Positions 26,515 to 35,887 of a stretch of DNA of 64,000 nt are shown piece by piece. Below the pieces are notes generated by a model. That model worked only from the letters and a program-made list of their open reading frames with translations. It was not told the DNA's origin and ran no database searches. The first letter of the stretch is position 1, and every line of letters starts with the position of its first letter. The DNA is taken from positions 1-64,000 of the forward strand of contig CALOFM010000019.1 in NCBI GenBank assembly GCA_942492625.1. Direction: 5' to 3'. This DNA is from Thiosymbion sp942492625. Lineage in GTDB: Bacteria > Pseudomonadota > Gammaproteobacteria > Chromatiales > Chromatiaceae. The position numbers and the translations under genes are program-made.

Positions 26515-26696
26515 ATGAGAAAACTACTAGTTTTTTATTCGTGGTTGCGATAGCTGTTTTCGCCTCCATGAACGCCCCCTCATCATCGCTTATTGACAGA
26601 ATTGACTCGGACGTCAAAAAGCGCCGCTTCTTCGTCGCCGTGCTTTTTGCCGCCGGTGATTTGCGATGTTACGGAGGAAGGCCAATGGATGTCTGA
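26515..26696 (+). pseudogene. Possible broken small exported protein
   Basis: An ATG at 26515 (MRKLLVF) opens a frame that stops almost at once. The frame shifted at the T-run 26531-26536 gives a signal-like segment (LFVVAIAVFAS) followed by a short hydrophilic part ending at 26696. Joined, they would make a protein of about 60 residues. Support is weak; the T-run is a plausible slippage or error site. Confidence 0.3.
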
Positions 26697-27129
26697 CCGA
26701 CGATTGCGCGGAAGAAGACTCGTATTACTGATGGGGAACTTGCTGGCTTTCCCATTGCTCTCAATGCCTGCCTATGGGTTTGTTCAATACATGGACTTGC
26801 GCGGATACTACAAGTTCACGATCATCGGTTGGTGCGGCTTGATTCTAACATCCATTCTTATCTGGCCTATGGCCATGTGCTGCTCATGCCTGCGTAGCTA
26901 TTTTCTTCTGCTGATCGGCGCATATACAACATGTGTCGTCGCTTGGGTCGCAGGTGTACACAAGCTGATTATTCCTATTACCGATCTGCAGCACGCATGG
27001 AATGCAATAATCTTCGCGTTGCTGATGGGAGGTCTCGTCACAACTTGTTATTGGCTTCCAGCGTCGTTCGTGAACTTTATCGTCTTGCGACATCGCAATG
27101 ATCGCCTGCGTGATTTTCCAGGGGCGTGA
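26689..27129 (+). CDS. Hypothetical four-helix membrane protein
   Basis: This is a 146-residue protein from the ATG at 26689 (MSDRRLRGRRLV). A GGAGG lies 11 bases upstream. A longer version starting at a TTG at 26593 adds Ser/Thr-rich residues without family character. Four membrane helices are visible: LVLLMGNLLAFPLLSMPAYG, FTIIGWCGLILTSILIW, LLLIGAYTTCVVAWVAGV and IIFALLMGGLVTTCYWLP. I recognise no family. It is part of the cassette-like region. Confidence 0.65.
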   Translation: MSDRRLRGRRLVLLMGNLLAFPLLSMPAYGFVQYMDLRGYYKFTIIGWCGLILTSILIWPMAMCCSCLRSYFLLLIGAYTTCVVAWVAGVHKLIIPITDLQHAWNAIIFALLMGGLVTTCYWLPASFVNFIVLRHRNDRLRDFPGA

Positions 27130-27158
27130 ACATAAGAAACGCGAGCGAATTGTCGTCC

Positions 27159-27732
27159 ATGCATATCAGGTCACTTCACAAACAATTCGGGGGTCTATTT
27201 GTGGTCGTAATGGTAACGTGTTTTCACAAAAGCCTATGCGAGGCATCTGCAGGGAATAACGGCCGGGGTTGATCTATTCGCAAATTGCCACCGCGGCTTG
27301 CATCATCAACCTAGTGGACCGTTTGCAATTGCGTTATTCTGTGAAGATGTGTACGGCACCTATCTGGGAATGATGTACTACGATTCACTTGGATCCGCTG
27401 GCAGGTTCGTTGCGAAAGTTCCAGCTGAAAATCCTCTGCAGTTCCATGACAATTGGAGCTTCGTGAATCGGAAGTGGCAGGATCTGTTATGGGCATCGGA
27501 CGTAACGAGTTTCGCTTGGTCTCCTGACGGATTTACACTATACATCGCAACGTCCGATGTATATGGTTTAGGAAAATTGTTTGAGATTGACTTGCGCACA
27601 AGAATGGTTTCGCAAGTCGCCCCTGCTGATAGCGTGGTAACAGTAGATGATCCAGGGTTGGGTTATGTGATTACGAGCATCAAAAAAAAAATTGGAAACC
27701 TATCTTATGAAGTTGTGCCTTGGAAACAATAA
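27159..27732 (+). pseudogene. Secreted protein gene broken by a frameshift
   Basis: The ATG at 27159 starts a signal-anchor-like segment (FGGLFVVVMVTCF) that runs into a stop near 27270. In the next frame the protein continues as VDLFANCHRGLHHQPSGPF, ALFCEDVYGTYLGMMYYD, WSPDGFTLYIATSDVYG and LFEIDLRTRMV to 27732. This gives a protein of about 190 residues with WD/TolB-like strands. One base change in the G-rich run 27261-27269 would join the two. This is the second gene in the array with this kind of damage. Confidence 0.55.
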
Positions 27733-27788
27733 AATGGACAAGCCTTGAGAACAAAATTCCTAAAGAAATTGGAAAGCACCTACCGGTT

Positions 27789-27875
27789 CGCTAACAGGGT
27801 ACTCCAGCAGACGCGCTAAAGAACGGTGGTTCTCCTGCAAGGCCGTGCCGCGCGCGACTGAGCTTGCCCGTCAGG
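27789..27875 (+). repeat. attC-like recombination site 3
   Basis: CGCTAACAGGGTACTCCAGC at the left pairs imperfectly with GACTGAGCTTGCCCGTCAGG at the right, and GCGC blocks close the inner stem. The left TAAC box is clear; the right box (GTCAGG) is degenerate. About 87 bases, between the broken secreted gene and the excalibur gene. Confidence 0.55.
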
Positions 27876-27905
27876 ATCAACTCAAAAGGAAAAGATACGT
27901 CAGCG

Positions 27906-28319
27906 ATGAATAGAATTGGTCTGATTACCGTAATTCTAGCTATTGGATGGTATGGGAACCTACTATATAAAAATAATGATTTGCCGTTTATACAAAATTC
28001 GTCAACCTACTTTGGATCTGGCGAAAAAGTAAAGTGCGTCACGAAAGAGGGTAGAGTTATATATGGGAGCGTACCACAAGGAACTTTATGTGAAAGGCTG
28101 GAGCCGGTTAAAGGTTCAATAAAGATAGTTCCGAGTGAAATTTTTCGCTCCAATAAAGACGACGATCATAGAGCGTTAGGCTTTAAATGTGATGGCAGGC
28201 AATACTGCAGCCAAATGAATTCAAGAGCTGAAGCTGAATATTTCGTTAAAAATTGCCCGAATACCACAATGGATGGTGATCACGATGGAGTTCCATGTGA
28301 AAACGATTCCAGATTTTAG
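27906..28319 (+). CDS. Excalibur-domain protein with N-terminal membrane helix
   Basis: This is a 137-residue protein from the ATG at 27906. Residues 3-20 form a membrane anchor (IGLITVILAIGWYGNLLY). The C-terminal 45 residues are an excalibur calcium-binding domain: FKCDGRQYCSQMNS near 95-108 and the acidic loop DGDHDGVPCE near 124-133 (D-x-D-x-D-G-x-x-C-E). Two Cys pairs are present. The domain is common in exported or nuclease-associated proteins. The codons and base composition are AT-rich, unlike the neighbouring operons. It follows attC-like site 3. Confidence 0.8.
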   Translation: MNRIGLITVILAIGWYGNLLYKNNDLPFIQNSSTYFGSGEKVKCVTKEGRVIYGSVPQGTLCERLEPVKGSIKIVPSEIFRSNKDDDHRALGFKCDGRQYCSQMNSRAEAEYFVKNCPNTTMDGDHDGVPCENDSRF

Positions 28320-28359
28320 CCTGACTAGCCAAAGTTATGGTGTATTTTAATCTCACAAT

Positions 28360-28410
28360 CAAATCAAGCCGACCCAAAACCGCTTCGCGGTTCCCGGACG
28401 GCTGGATTTG
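28360..28410. repeat. attC-like hairpin 4 (weak)
   Basis: CAAATCAAGCCG (28360-28371) pairs with CGGCTGGATTTG (28399-28410) with one mismatch. A second inner palindrome AACCGCTTCGCGGTT lies between them. The terminal boxes of an attC are not clear, so it may be a degenerate site or a terminator. Confidence 0.4.
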
Positions 28411-28764
28411 ACGCCTTGAGGCGGTAGGAATTCCCCGCGAAGCCGCGCGGGCACTGGTAAAGTTGGCAATGAAGCGTATTCCGACATGTTACCTAATCCA
28501 TTCAGGGGCAATGATCCGCCACAAGCCCTTCGGCCTCGGCCAGCGCAAGCTCATCTCCGTCGCACTGGAGGCGCAGATCCTCCCCGGTGGAAGCCCACTT
28601 CGTTTGTTTGCTGCCGACTTGCCAGCACAATGGCAATCCTCCCAGGCGCCCGTTTTGCTGACCTGGGCCTATCGAACCAGTAGCGGTTTTGCCGGAAAAT
28701 AGGCGGTGCGCCCCGGCAAGCATACCGAGGCTGTAACCCTCAGCAGTTTTTGTAGGAGAACCTC
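28411..28764. other. Gap with a doubtful small frame
   Basis: About 350 bases. A plus-strand frame from the ATG at 28511 to 28702 (MIRHKPFGLGQRKL...) is open, but it shows no ribosome-binding site and no family I know. It may be a gene remnant. Confidence 0.35.
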
Positions 28765-29391
28765 ATGAGCGACGCCCTGAATTACCTGGTAAACGTACGC
28801 CCCGACGCGATGGGCGCCTATTTCAAGTTCCTCAAGAAGGCGGGAGATCACCTCGATACCCGCACCCGTGACCTTATATCCGTGATTACGAAGGTCGCCG
28901 TTCAGACGGAGCCCGGCTTCAGACAGTACCTGACCCGTGCTTTACGCAACGGAGCCAGCCCGCAGGAGGTAATAGACGCCCTGCTGATGGCCTTTCCCGT
29001 CCTGGGTCTGGCCAAGATCGTCTGGGCGACCGACATCCTCCTGGACATGGACATCCCGGAGTTCCGTCCCGAGAACTTGGACGCCGAGCCAACTTGGCAC
29101 CCGGTGGCCGCCTTGGGGCAACTGCCCGACGGGGAGATCAGCTTCCTCGAGGCCGCAGGAAGACACCTTTTTGTTTACCGCAACAAGGATTCGATCAAGG
29201 TCTTCGACTCCCGTTGTCCGCATCAGGTTACCGACATCCCCCACCTGGCCCTGGAAGGCCGAAAGCTGACCTGTCCCAAGCACCACTGGGCCTTCGACGT
29301 GGAGACCGGCGAATGCGTAGAGAAAGGTAATCGGCCGCTTCGCGAATTCGACCACAAGCTCGAGGACGGACAACTGCTCGCCTTCTTGTAA
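28765..29391 (+). CDS. CMD/AhpD-like domain fused to a Rieske [2Fe-2S] domain
   Basis: This is a 208-residue protein. Residues 1-95 form an AhpD/carboxymuconolactone-decarboxylase-like helical domain (LDTRTRDLISVITKVAVQTE, ASPQEVIDALLMAFPVLG), but the CxxC of peroxidase-active AhpD is absent. Residues 110-208 form a Rieske-type domain with CPHQ near 152 and CPKHH near 171 (C-x-H and C-x-x-H ligands for [2Fe-2S]) and a DVETGECV turn. The Rieske part resembles ferredoxin components of dioxygenases. AGGAG lies before the ATG. No partner oxygenase is adjacent. It is probably cytoplasmic, and the role is unknown. Confidence 0.85.
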   Translation: MSDALNYLVNVRPDAMGAYFKFLKKAGDHLDTRTRDLISVITKVAVQTEPGFRQYLTRALRNGASPQEVIDALLMAFPVLGLAKIVWATDILLDMDIPEFRPENLDAEPTWHPVAALGQLPDGEISFLEAAGRHLFVYRNKDSIKVFDSRCPHQVTDIPHLALEGRKLTCPKHHWAFDVETGECVEKGNRPLREFDHKLEDGQLLAFL

Positions 29392-29645
29392 GTCACAAAC
29401 CACACCTTTGCCTGGGTGGGACGATCTTCGGTTGATTGGCAAGAAACTGCCCGCCCACCTCGGGCGTGCGCATGATGTCAGGATATGAACAGTCCCGCCG
29501 GGCGTCCCATGCACGGGCATCGCCTCGATTCCATCAATCCGGCACGCCGCAACAACACGTCGACGCCTTGCAGGGAGCGGTCTACACTCAGGAGTGCGGA
29601 GAAGGTCAATGACGGCAATTTAATAGTCACGGGAGACAGCTGACG

Positions 29646-32306
29646 ATGGCAAAGATCACAGTAAACGGTATTACGATCGATCCAGTGGCACAGGGACCGG
29701 CTCTCGCCGCCGCTAACCTGCGTTCAGCCGATGCAACCGACTCGAACTACATCCTGATTCAGACGGATCAACCGCTCGACAAGGACATGAAGAGTGAGTT
29801 GAAGGACAAGGGAGTTGTGATCTTGGAATATGTACCGGATGACACCTACCTGTGTGGCTATGCAGGAACGGATCTCGATCAGCTTCGCTCGCTGAGTTAT
29901 GTCGTCTGGGCCAACACCTATATGCAGGGATTCAAGGTCGCCCCGTCGTTGAGAGCCGGGGCCGTCGCCGCAGGTACCAGACTGGCTAGTCCAACGGAAC
30001 TCTCTGCGGAGTCCACCAGAACCCTGGACACAACCCCGAAGACGGTCGATGTGGTTTTCCATTCCGATATCGATCCAGAATCTATTCGAAGCAAGCTGGC
30101 ATCGGCAGTCCAACTCGATCCATCGGATTTACGTCTGACGCGCCACAAGATACGCGTCAGCATAGCGGCGAATCAGTTGATTGACCTCGCCCGTATCGAT
30201 GAGATCCGGCATGTGGAAGAGGTGTTCCCGATGAAGCTGCACAATGACGTTGCGCGTCGGATCCTGAACGTCGAGCCCCCACCGAACCCGGGTAGAGTCT
30301 TTGAAGGAGGGGGCCAAACCGTGGCTGTCTGCGATACGGGATTCGATACCGGGTCGGTGACGAACGTGCATGAGGCGTTCAGTGGACGCGTCGAGAAGCT
30401 GTACGCACTCGGACGTACCGACAATCCGAATGACCCGCACGGGCACGGCACCCATGTTGCCGGATCGGTTCTCGCCGACGGAAGCTCGGCGACGCTCGGC
30501 CATGAGGTCAAGGGCACCGCCCCGAAGGCCAGGTTGGTTCTGCAGTCCGTCTTGGATAACGGCGGCGGACTCGGTGGATTGCCGGACGACCTGCACGACC
30601 TGTTCGGGCCACCCTACGACGACGACGGCGTCCGAATTCACACCAATTCATGGGGAAGCACAAAGGGCGACGGAAGCTACAACTCCAATTCGCAAGAGCT
30701 CGACGAGTTCGTCTGGGACCACCGCAACTGTGTTATTTGCTTCTCTGCTGGGAACGAGGGCGAGGACGGCAATGAGAACGGCGTGATCGACTCACGATCC
30801 ATAACACCTCCCGGCACCGCCAAGAACTGTATTACCATCGGCGCGACCGAGAACGACCGGCCCAATTTCACGGTCAATTACGAGCAAGCCTTCGGGTATC
30901 CGGCCGACCCGATCGCGTCTGACAGGTTGGCGAATGATACGGAAGGCATGGTCGCCTTCAGCAGCCGTGGTCCCACCACCGATGGGCGCATCAAGCCGGA
31001 CGTGGTGGCACCCGGCAGCTTCATCCTGTCGACGAGATCACGGGATACGAATTCCTCGGGATGGGGGCTTTCGGGAGATCCTCTGTACTACTTCAACGGC
31101 GGAACCAGCATGGCGACTCCGCTGGTAGCCGGCTGCACTGCGCTGGTGAGGGAGTTCCTCGCGGCAGAGCATCAGCTGACCAACCCCAGCGCGGCCTTAG
31201 TCAAGGCGATGTTGATCAATGGGGCCAGGAATATAGCAGGCCAATACGTGCCTTCGGAGACCGGGGTCATACCGAATAATTCAGAGGGCTTCGGCCGCGT
31301 TGACATGGCCTCGACCCTGAGTAATTCAGTCCAGTTTCGGGATGAGGCATCGGCGCTTGACACAGGTGAGGAAGAGACCACCAGCATCCCGGTCGGCGGC
31401 GGAGCTTCGTTAAAGGCAACCCTCGTGTGGACCGACAGGGCTGGCCCGACGCTGCAGAACGACCTCGATCTGATTGTCCGGAGCGCCGATGGCCAGGAAC
31501 GCCATGGAAACGTCTCCCCCAACTCAACGGCCTTTGACCGGAACAACAACGTGGAGCAACTCGTTTGGGACAACGTCCCGGCCGGAAACGTCGATATTGT
31601 GGTTCGCGCCCATCGCATACCCCTGTTTCCGCAGACTTATGCGTTGGTAATCCGAGCCGAAGGGGGTAACCGGCCGATACAGGAGCTGCAGATCAACGGA
31701 CCGGAGGTAACGGGACAAATCAACCCCGCCGAGCAGGACCTCTACCGGCTCAAGGTAACCACCCCGGGGACCTACACGATTGACACAACCGGGACCACGG
31801 ATACGTTTTTGAGCCTCTTCGGCCCCGATAGTGATACGACACTCGTCGCAGCGGATGACGACAGCGGACCGGGGACCCTGTCCTTGCTGGTGCAGGATTT
31901 GGTAGTCGGAGATTATCTTGTGCAGGTTCGCCATTTCAGCCCGGCGGGGAGCGGACCCTATGGGATCTCCGTAAGCTCGAACGCCACTCCCGGAGCGGTG
32001 CAGATTCAAGTCGATGGTCCAGAAGCCCAGGGGGATATCGGGCAGCCCGCGGAAAGCGACCTCTTTACCTTCAGCGTAACCAGCGCGGGAGATCACGTGA
32101 TCGAGACATCGGGCTCCACGGACACCTTCCTGTCGCTGTTCGGCCCGAACAGTGAAACCAGCCGCATCGCTCAAGACGATGACAGTGGACCCGGTTTGTT
32201 GTCTCGGATCCGGGAGTCACTGGCGGTCGGCACCTATTTTGTCCGAGTGAGACATTTCAGCCCATCTGCTACCGGGACATACGGCGTCAGGGTTCGCAGA
32301 GCTTGA
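29646..32306 (+). CDS. Subtilisin-like serine protease (S8) with two PPC domains
   Basis: This is an 886-residue protein. The catalytic triad is complete: Asp in VAVCDTGFD (near 230), His in HGHGTHVAGS (near 268) and Ser in NGGTSMATPLVAG (near 490). A long N-terminal region (1-215) resembles a propeptide or inhibitor. A P-domain-like beta-sandwich follows the protease (about 560-665). Two tandem pre-peptidase C-terminal (PPC) domains close the protein, each with TDTFLSLFGP and DDDSGPG. No ordinary signal peptide is seen at the N-terminus, so export by another route or an intracellular role must be considered. It is convergent with cusA and shares a terminator with it. Confidence 0.88.
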   Translation: MAKITVNGITIDPVAQGPALAAANLRSADATDSNYILIQTDQPLDKDMKSELKDKGVVILEYVPDDTYLCGYAGTDLDQLRSLSYVVWANTYMQGFKVAPSLRAGAVAAGTRLASPTELSAESTRTLDTTPKTVDVVFHSDIDPESIRSKLASAVQLDPSDLRLTRHKIRVSIAANQLIDLARIDEIRHVEEVFPMKLHNDVARRILNVEPPPNPGRVFEGGGQTVAVCDTGFDTGSVTNVHEAFSGRVEKLYALGRTDNPNDPHGHGTHVAGSVLADGSSATLGHEVKGTAPKARLVLQSVLDNGGGLGGLPDDLHDLFGPPYDDDGVRIHTNSWGSTKGDGSYNSNSQELDEFVWDHRNCVICFSAGNEGEDGNENGVIDSRSITPPGTAKNCITIGATENDRPNFTVNYEQAFGYPADPIASDRLANDTEGMVAFSSRGPTTDGRIKPDVVAPGSFILSTRSRDTNSSGWGLSGDPLYYFNGGTSMATPLVAGCTALVREFLAAEHQLTNPSAALVKAMLINGARNIAGQYVPSETGVIPNNSEGFGRVDMASTLSNSVQFRDEASALDTGEEETTSIPVGGGASLKATLVWTDRAGPTLQNDLDLIVRSADGQERHGNVSPNSTAFDRNNNVEQLVWDNVPAGNVDIVVRAHRIPLFPQTYALVIRAEGGNRPIQELQINGPEVTGQINPAEQDLYRLKVTTPGTYTIDTTGTTDTFLSLFGPDSDTTLVAADDDSGPGTLSLLVQDLVVGDYLVQVRHFSPAGSGPYGISVSSNATPGAVQIQVDGPEAQGDIGQPAESDLFTFSVTSAGDHVIETSGSTDTFLSLFGPNSETSRIAQDDDSGPGLLSRIRESLAVGTYFVRVRHFSPSATGTYGVRVRRA

Positions 32307-32373
32307 TGCCGGAAAATTAGGAAGCACGCGACAAACTGCCGCCCTATCGAACGCAAGGCCCTTTGTTGGACTG

Positions 32374-32409
32374 AAGTCCGACCCACGCCCACAATGTGGG
32401 TCGGACTTT
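32374..32409. terminator. Bidirectional terminator between the subtilase and cusA genes
   Basis: AAGTCCGACCCAC (32374-32386) and GTGGGTCGGACTT (32396-32408) form a perfect 13-bp stem with a 9-base loop. The A and T ends give short U-tracts in either direction. A partial second copy, CTGAAGTCCGACCTA, lies at about 32446-32460. Confidence 0.8.
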
Positions 32410-32469
32410 GGCCGGACAACGGGGGATAAGGCGATTTCTGTCGAACTGAAGTCCGACCTAGAGCCTGAC

Positions 32470-35400
32470 CTACCGGATATCCGCCTGCGCCGCAGCAACG
32501 CGCTCGGCCTCCCCTTGGTAATCCGACTCCTCCGAGCTGACCTCCCGCCGCCGCCAAACCAGATAGATGGCCGGAATGACGAACAGGGACAACAGCGGAG
32601 CGGTAATCATGCCGCCCACCATGGGCGCGGCGATGCGACGCATGACCTCGGATCCGGCCCCATGACCGACCATGATGGGCAGCAGGCCCGCGATGATGAC
32701 CGCCACGGTCATGGCCTTGGGCCGCACCCGCATGACGGCGCCCTCCATGATCGCCGCCTTGAGATCCGAAACGCTGTTCAGCCTGCCCTCCGCCCGGAAT
32801 CCCTTCAGGGCGTTGTCCAGGTAGACCAGCATCACCACACCGAACTCTGCCGCCACTCCGGCCAGAGCGATGAAGCCCACCGCGACAGCTACCGAGAGGT
32901 TGTAGTCCAGCAAGTAGACGAACCAGAAACCGCCGACCAGGGCGAAGGGCAGCGACAGCATGACCAGGAGAGCCTCACCGGTGCTGCGGAAGGTCAGATA
33001 CAACAGGATGAAGATAATGACGAGGGTGAAGGGCACCACCTGCGTCAACCGCTCCCGGGCTCGGAGCATGTACTCATACTGCCCGGACCATGTGATTGAA
33101 TAGCCGGGTGGAAGCCGCACCTCGTCGCGAACCGCCGCCTGTGCCTCACGGACATAGGTGCCCACGTCCACCCCACGGATGTCGACGAAGGTCCAACCAT
33201 TCAGGCGGGCATTCTCGCTCTTGAGCATGGGTGCTCCGTCGACGACCGTCACCTCGGCGATTTGCCCCAGGGGCACCTGGGCACCACTGGGGGTGACCAG
33301 CGGCAGCTCGCGCAGCTTGACCAGGTCGTTGCGCTGCTCCCGCGGAAACCGCAAGTTGACCGGATAGCGCTCGAGTCCCTCCACGGTCTGGGTGACGTTG
33401 ATTCCGCCGACGGCCGCCGCCACCACCTCGTTGATGTCTTCGATATTCAGCCCCACCCTGGCCGCCGCCAGGCGGTCGGGCCAAATCTCCACGTAGCGTC
33501 CTCCCGCGACCCGCTCGGAGAACGCCGAAGCCGTCCCCGGTACCTTGAGCACCGCCCGCTCCAGGTCCTTTCCAATGCGCTCGATCTCCTTCAGGTCCGG
33601 ACCCGCCACCTTGATGCCCACGGGCGTCTTGATCCCGGTGGCGAGCATATCTATACGGGTCTTGATGGGCATGACCCAGGCGTTGGTTACACCGGGAAAG
33701 TCGACGGTACGGTCCAGCTCGGCGATCAGCTTGTCGACGGTCATGCCCGCCCGCCATTCGGACTCGGGCTTGAGCTGAATCAGGGTCTCGATCATGGTCA
33801 ATGGGGCCGGGTCGGTGGCGGTATCGGCCCGCCCGATCTTGCCGAAGACCCGCTCCACCTCGGGCAGGGTGGCGATCAGCCGGTCGGTCTGCTGCAGAAG
33901 CTCCCGGGCCTTGCCGACAGAGAGCCCCGGCAGCGTCGTGGGCATGTACATGAGGTCGCCCTCGTAGAGCTCGGGCATGAACTCCGAGCCCAGGCCGGAG
34001 CCCCAGTCCTCCAGCACCGGTATGCCGCGGGTTGCGTCCCGCCAACGTTTCGACAGATCGGCTTGCCAACCCTCGATAACAACAAGGGCACGCTGGTGAG
34101 GCCCCTCGGATTGCACCATCCCAACCGCATGGACCGGCCACTTGAGCGGCTCCAGAATGCCGCCGATGCCGTAAATCGGGACAAGGGTGCTGAGCAGAAT
34201 CAAAAGGGACAGGATTATGGTGACCCGAGGCGCCGCCAGCACGGCCTTGAGCAGCGGACGGTAGCCCCAGATCAGGACCCGGTTCAGGGGATTGGTCTCC
34301 TCCCGCGGGATGCGGCCGCGGATGAAGTAGCCCATGAGCACCGGCACCAGGGTCACGGCCAGACCCGCCGCCGCGGCCATGGCGTAAGTCTTGGTGTAGG
34401 CCAGGGGAGCGAACAGCCGTCCCTCCTGGGCCTCCAGGGTGAACACGGGCAGGAAGCTCAGGGTGATGATGAGAAGGGAGAAGAACAAGGCCGGACCCAC
34501 CTCGCTGGCCGCATGACTGATCACCGCCCAGTGCTCGCGCCCCTTTGGTTCATGTCCGTAGGCATGACGGTAGCGCTCCAGGTGCTTGTGCGCGTTCTCG
34601 ATCATGACAATGGCCGCATCCACCATGGCCCCGATGGCGATGGCGATGCCCCCCAGAGACATGATGTTGGCGTTGATCCCCTGGTAGTACATGATGATGA
34701 AGGCCACTAGCACCCCCAGCGGCAGGGTGACGATGGCCACGAAGGCCGAGCGCAGGTGAAACAGGAAAATCAGGCACACCAGCGCCACGACGACGAACTC
34801 CTCGATCAGCTTCTCCTCTAGGTTGTCTACCGCGTTCAGGATCAGCTCGGAGCGGTCGTAGGTCTCGACAATTTCGACTCCCTCCGGCAGGCCATCTCTG
34901 AGCTCGTTGAGCTTGCGCTTGACCGCGGCTATGGTACTCAGCGCATTCTCCCCGTAGCGCATGACGATGATGCCGCCGGTGATCTCGCCGTCCCCGTCCA
35001 AATCCGCCACCACGCGCCGCATCTCGGGTCCGACCTGGACCGTCGCGAGGTCCCGCAGCAGGATGGGGGTCCCGCGCGGATCAAGGTCCACCGGAATGGC
35101 CTCGATATCCTCCAGGCCGCGGATATAACCGCGGGTGCGGATCATATACTCCGCCTCGGCCAGCTCTACCACGGAGCCACCCACCTCCCGGTTGGCGTTG
35201 CGTACGGCGGCGGTCAGCTTGGAGAGCGGTATCCCGAATGCGCGCAGCCTCGTAGGGCTCACGACGATTTGGTACTGGCGCACCATGCCGCCCACGGTCG
35301 CGACCTCGGCCACGCCCGGGACCGTTTGCAGCTCGAACTTGAGGAACCAGTCCTGCAGGCTGCGCAGTTGGGCCAGGTCGTGCGCACCGGTGCGGTCCAC

Positions 35401-35829
35401 CAATGCGTAGCTGTACACCCAACCGACGCCCGTCGCATCCGGCCCCAGCCGCGGCTGAACGCCGGTGGGAAGGTCGGCGGCGGCCTGGTTCAGGTACTCC
35501 AGGACGCGGGAGCGGGCCCAGTAGAGATCGGTTCCGTCCTCGAAGAGGACGTAGACATAGGAATCCCCGAAGAAGGAGTAGCCGCGAACGGTCTTCGCCC
35601 CGGGCACCGCCAGCATGGTGGTGGTGATTGGATAGGTCACCTGCTCCTCCACCACCCGCGGCGATTGGCCCGGAAAGGTCGTGCGGATGATGACCTGCAC
35701 ATCCGAGAGGTCCGGGATGGCGTCCAATGGCGTCTGCTTGATGGAGACGATACCCCAGCCCGTCAGCAGGAGCGTGGCGAGCAAGACCAGGAAGCGGTTG
35801 CGGATGGACCAGCGGATTACTTGTTCCAT
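32470..35829 (-). CDS. cusA: CusA-type heavy-metal efflux RND transporter
   Basis: This is a 1119-residue inner-membrane RND pump. It has 12 membrane helices in the usual 1+6+5 layout; TM4 carries GAMVDAAIVMIENAHK, the CusA (HME-RND, Cu+/Ag+) signature rather than the CzcA one. The N-terminus IRWSIRNRFLVLLATLLL and the porter-domain motif FPGQSPRVVEEQVTYPI (partly quoted) are typical. It moves Cu(I)/Ag(I) out of the periplasm with CusB and an outer-membrane channel, driven by protons. GGAG lies 10 bases before the ATG. It follows cusB by 58 bases in one operon. No cusC outer-membrane gene lies beside it. Long antisense frames across it are shadows. Confidence 0.93.
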   Translation of the reverse strand: MEQVIRWSIRNRFLVLLATLLLTGWGIVSIKQTPLDAIPDLSDVQVIIRTTFPGQSPRVVEEQVTYPITTTMLAVPGAKTVRGYSFFGDSYVYVLFEDGTDLYWARSRVLEYLNQAAADLPTGVQPRLGPDATGVGWVYSYALVDRTGAHDLAQLRSLQDWFLKFELQTVPGVAEVATVGGMVRQYQIVVSPTRLRAFGIPLSKLTAAVRNANREVGGSVVELAEAEYMIRTRGYIRGLEDIEAIPVDLDPRGTPILLRDLATVQVGPEMRRVVADLDGDGEITGGIIVMRYGENALSTIAAVKRKLNELRDGLPEGVEIVETYDRSELILNAVDNLEEKLIEEFVVVALVCLIFLFHLRSAFVAIVTLPLGVLVAFIIMYYQGINANIMSLGGIAIAIGAMVDAAIVMIENAHKHLERYRHAYGHEPKGREHWAVISHAASEVGPALFFSLLIITLSFLPVFTLEAQEGRLFAPLAYTKTYAMAAAAGLAVTLVPVLMGYFIRGRIPREETNPLNRVLIWGYRPLLKAVLAAPRVTIILSLLILLSTLVPIYGIGGILEPLKWPVHAVGMVQSEGPHQRALVVIEGWQADLSKRWRDATRGIPVLEDWGSGLGSEFMPELYEGDLMYMPTTLPGLSVGKARELLQQTDRLIATLPEVERVFGKIGRADTATDPAPLTMIETLIQLKPESEWRAGMTVDKLIAELDRTVDFPGVTNAWVMPIKTRIDMLATGIKTPVGIKVAGPDLKEIERIGKDLERAVLKVPGTASAFSERVAGGRYVEIWPDRLAAARVGLNIEDINEVVAAAVGGINVTQTVEGLERYPVNLRFPREQRNDLVKLRELPLVTPSGAQVPLGQIAEVTVVDGAPMLKSENARLNGWTFVDIRGVDVGTYVREAQAAVRDEVRLPPGYSITWSGQYEYMLRARERLTQVVPFTLVIIFILLYLTFRSTGEALLVMLSLPFALVGGFWFVYLLDYNLSVAVAVGFIALAGVAAEFGVVMLVYLDNALKGFRAEGRLNSVSDLKAAIMEGAVMRVRPKAMTVAVIIAGLLPIMVGHGAGSEVMRRIAAPMVGGMITAPLLSLFVIPAIYLVWRRREVSSEESDYQGEAERVAAAQADIR

Positions 35830-35887
35830 GGCGTCAAATCTCCATCATGAGCGGGAAATGCAATGCGACGTCATTGGTGACATCCTC

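Noticed and set aside
33146..34141. Long antisense/alternative frames across cusA (also 33262-34710)
   Set aside because: They are Gly/Arg/His-rich products of GC-rich codon bias opposite or out of frame with the well-matched CusA; no family signature.
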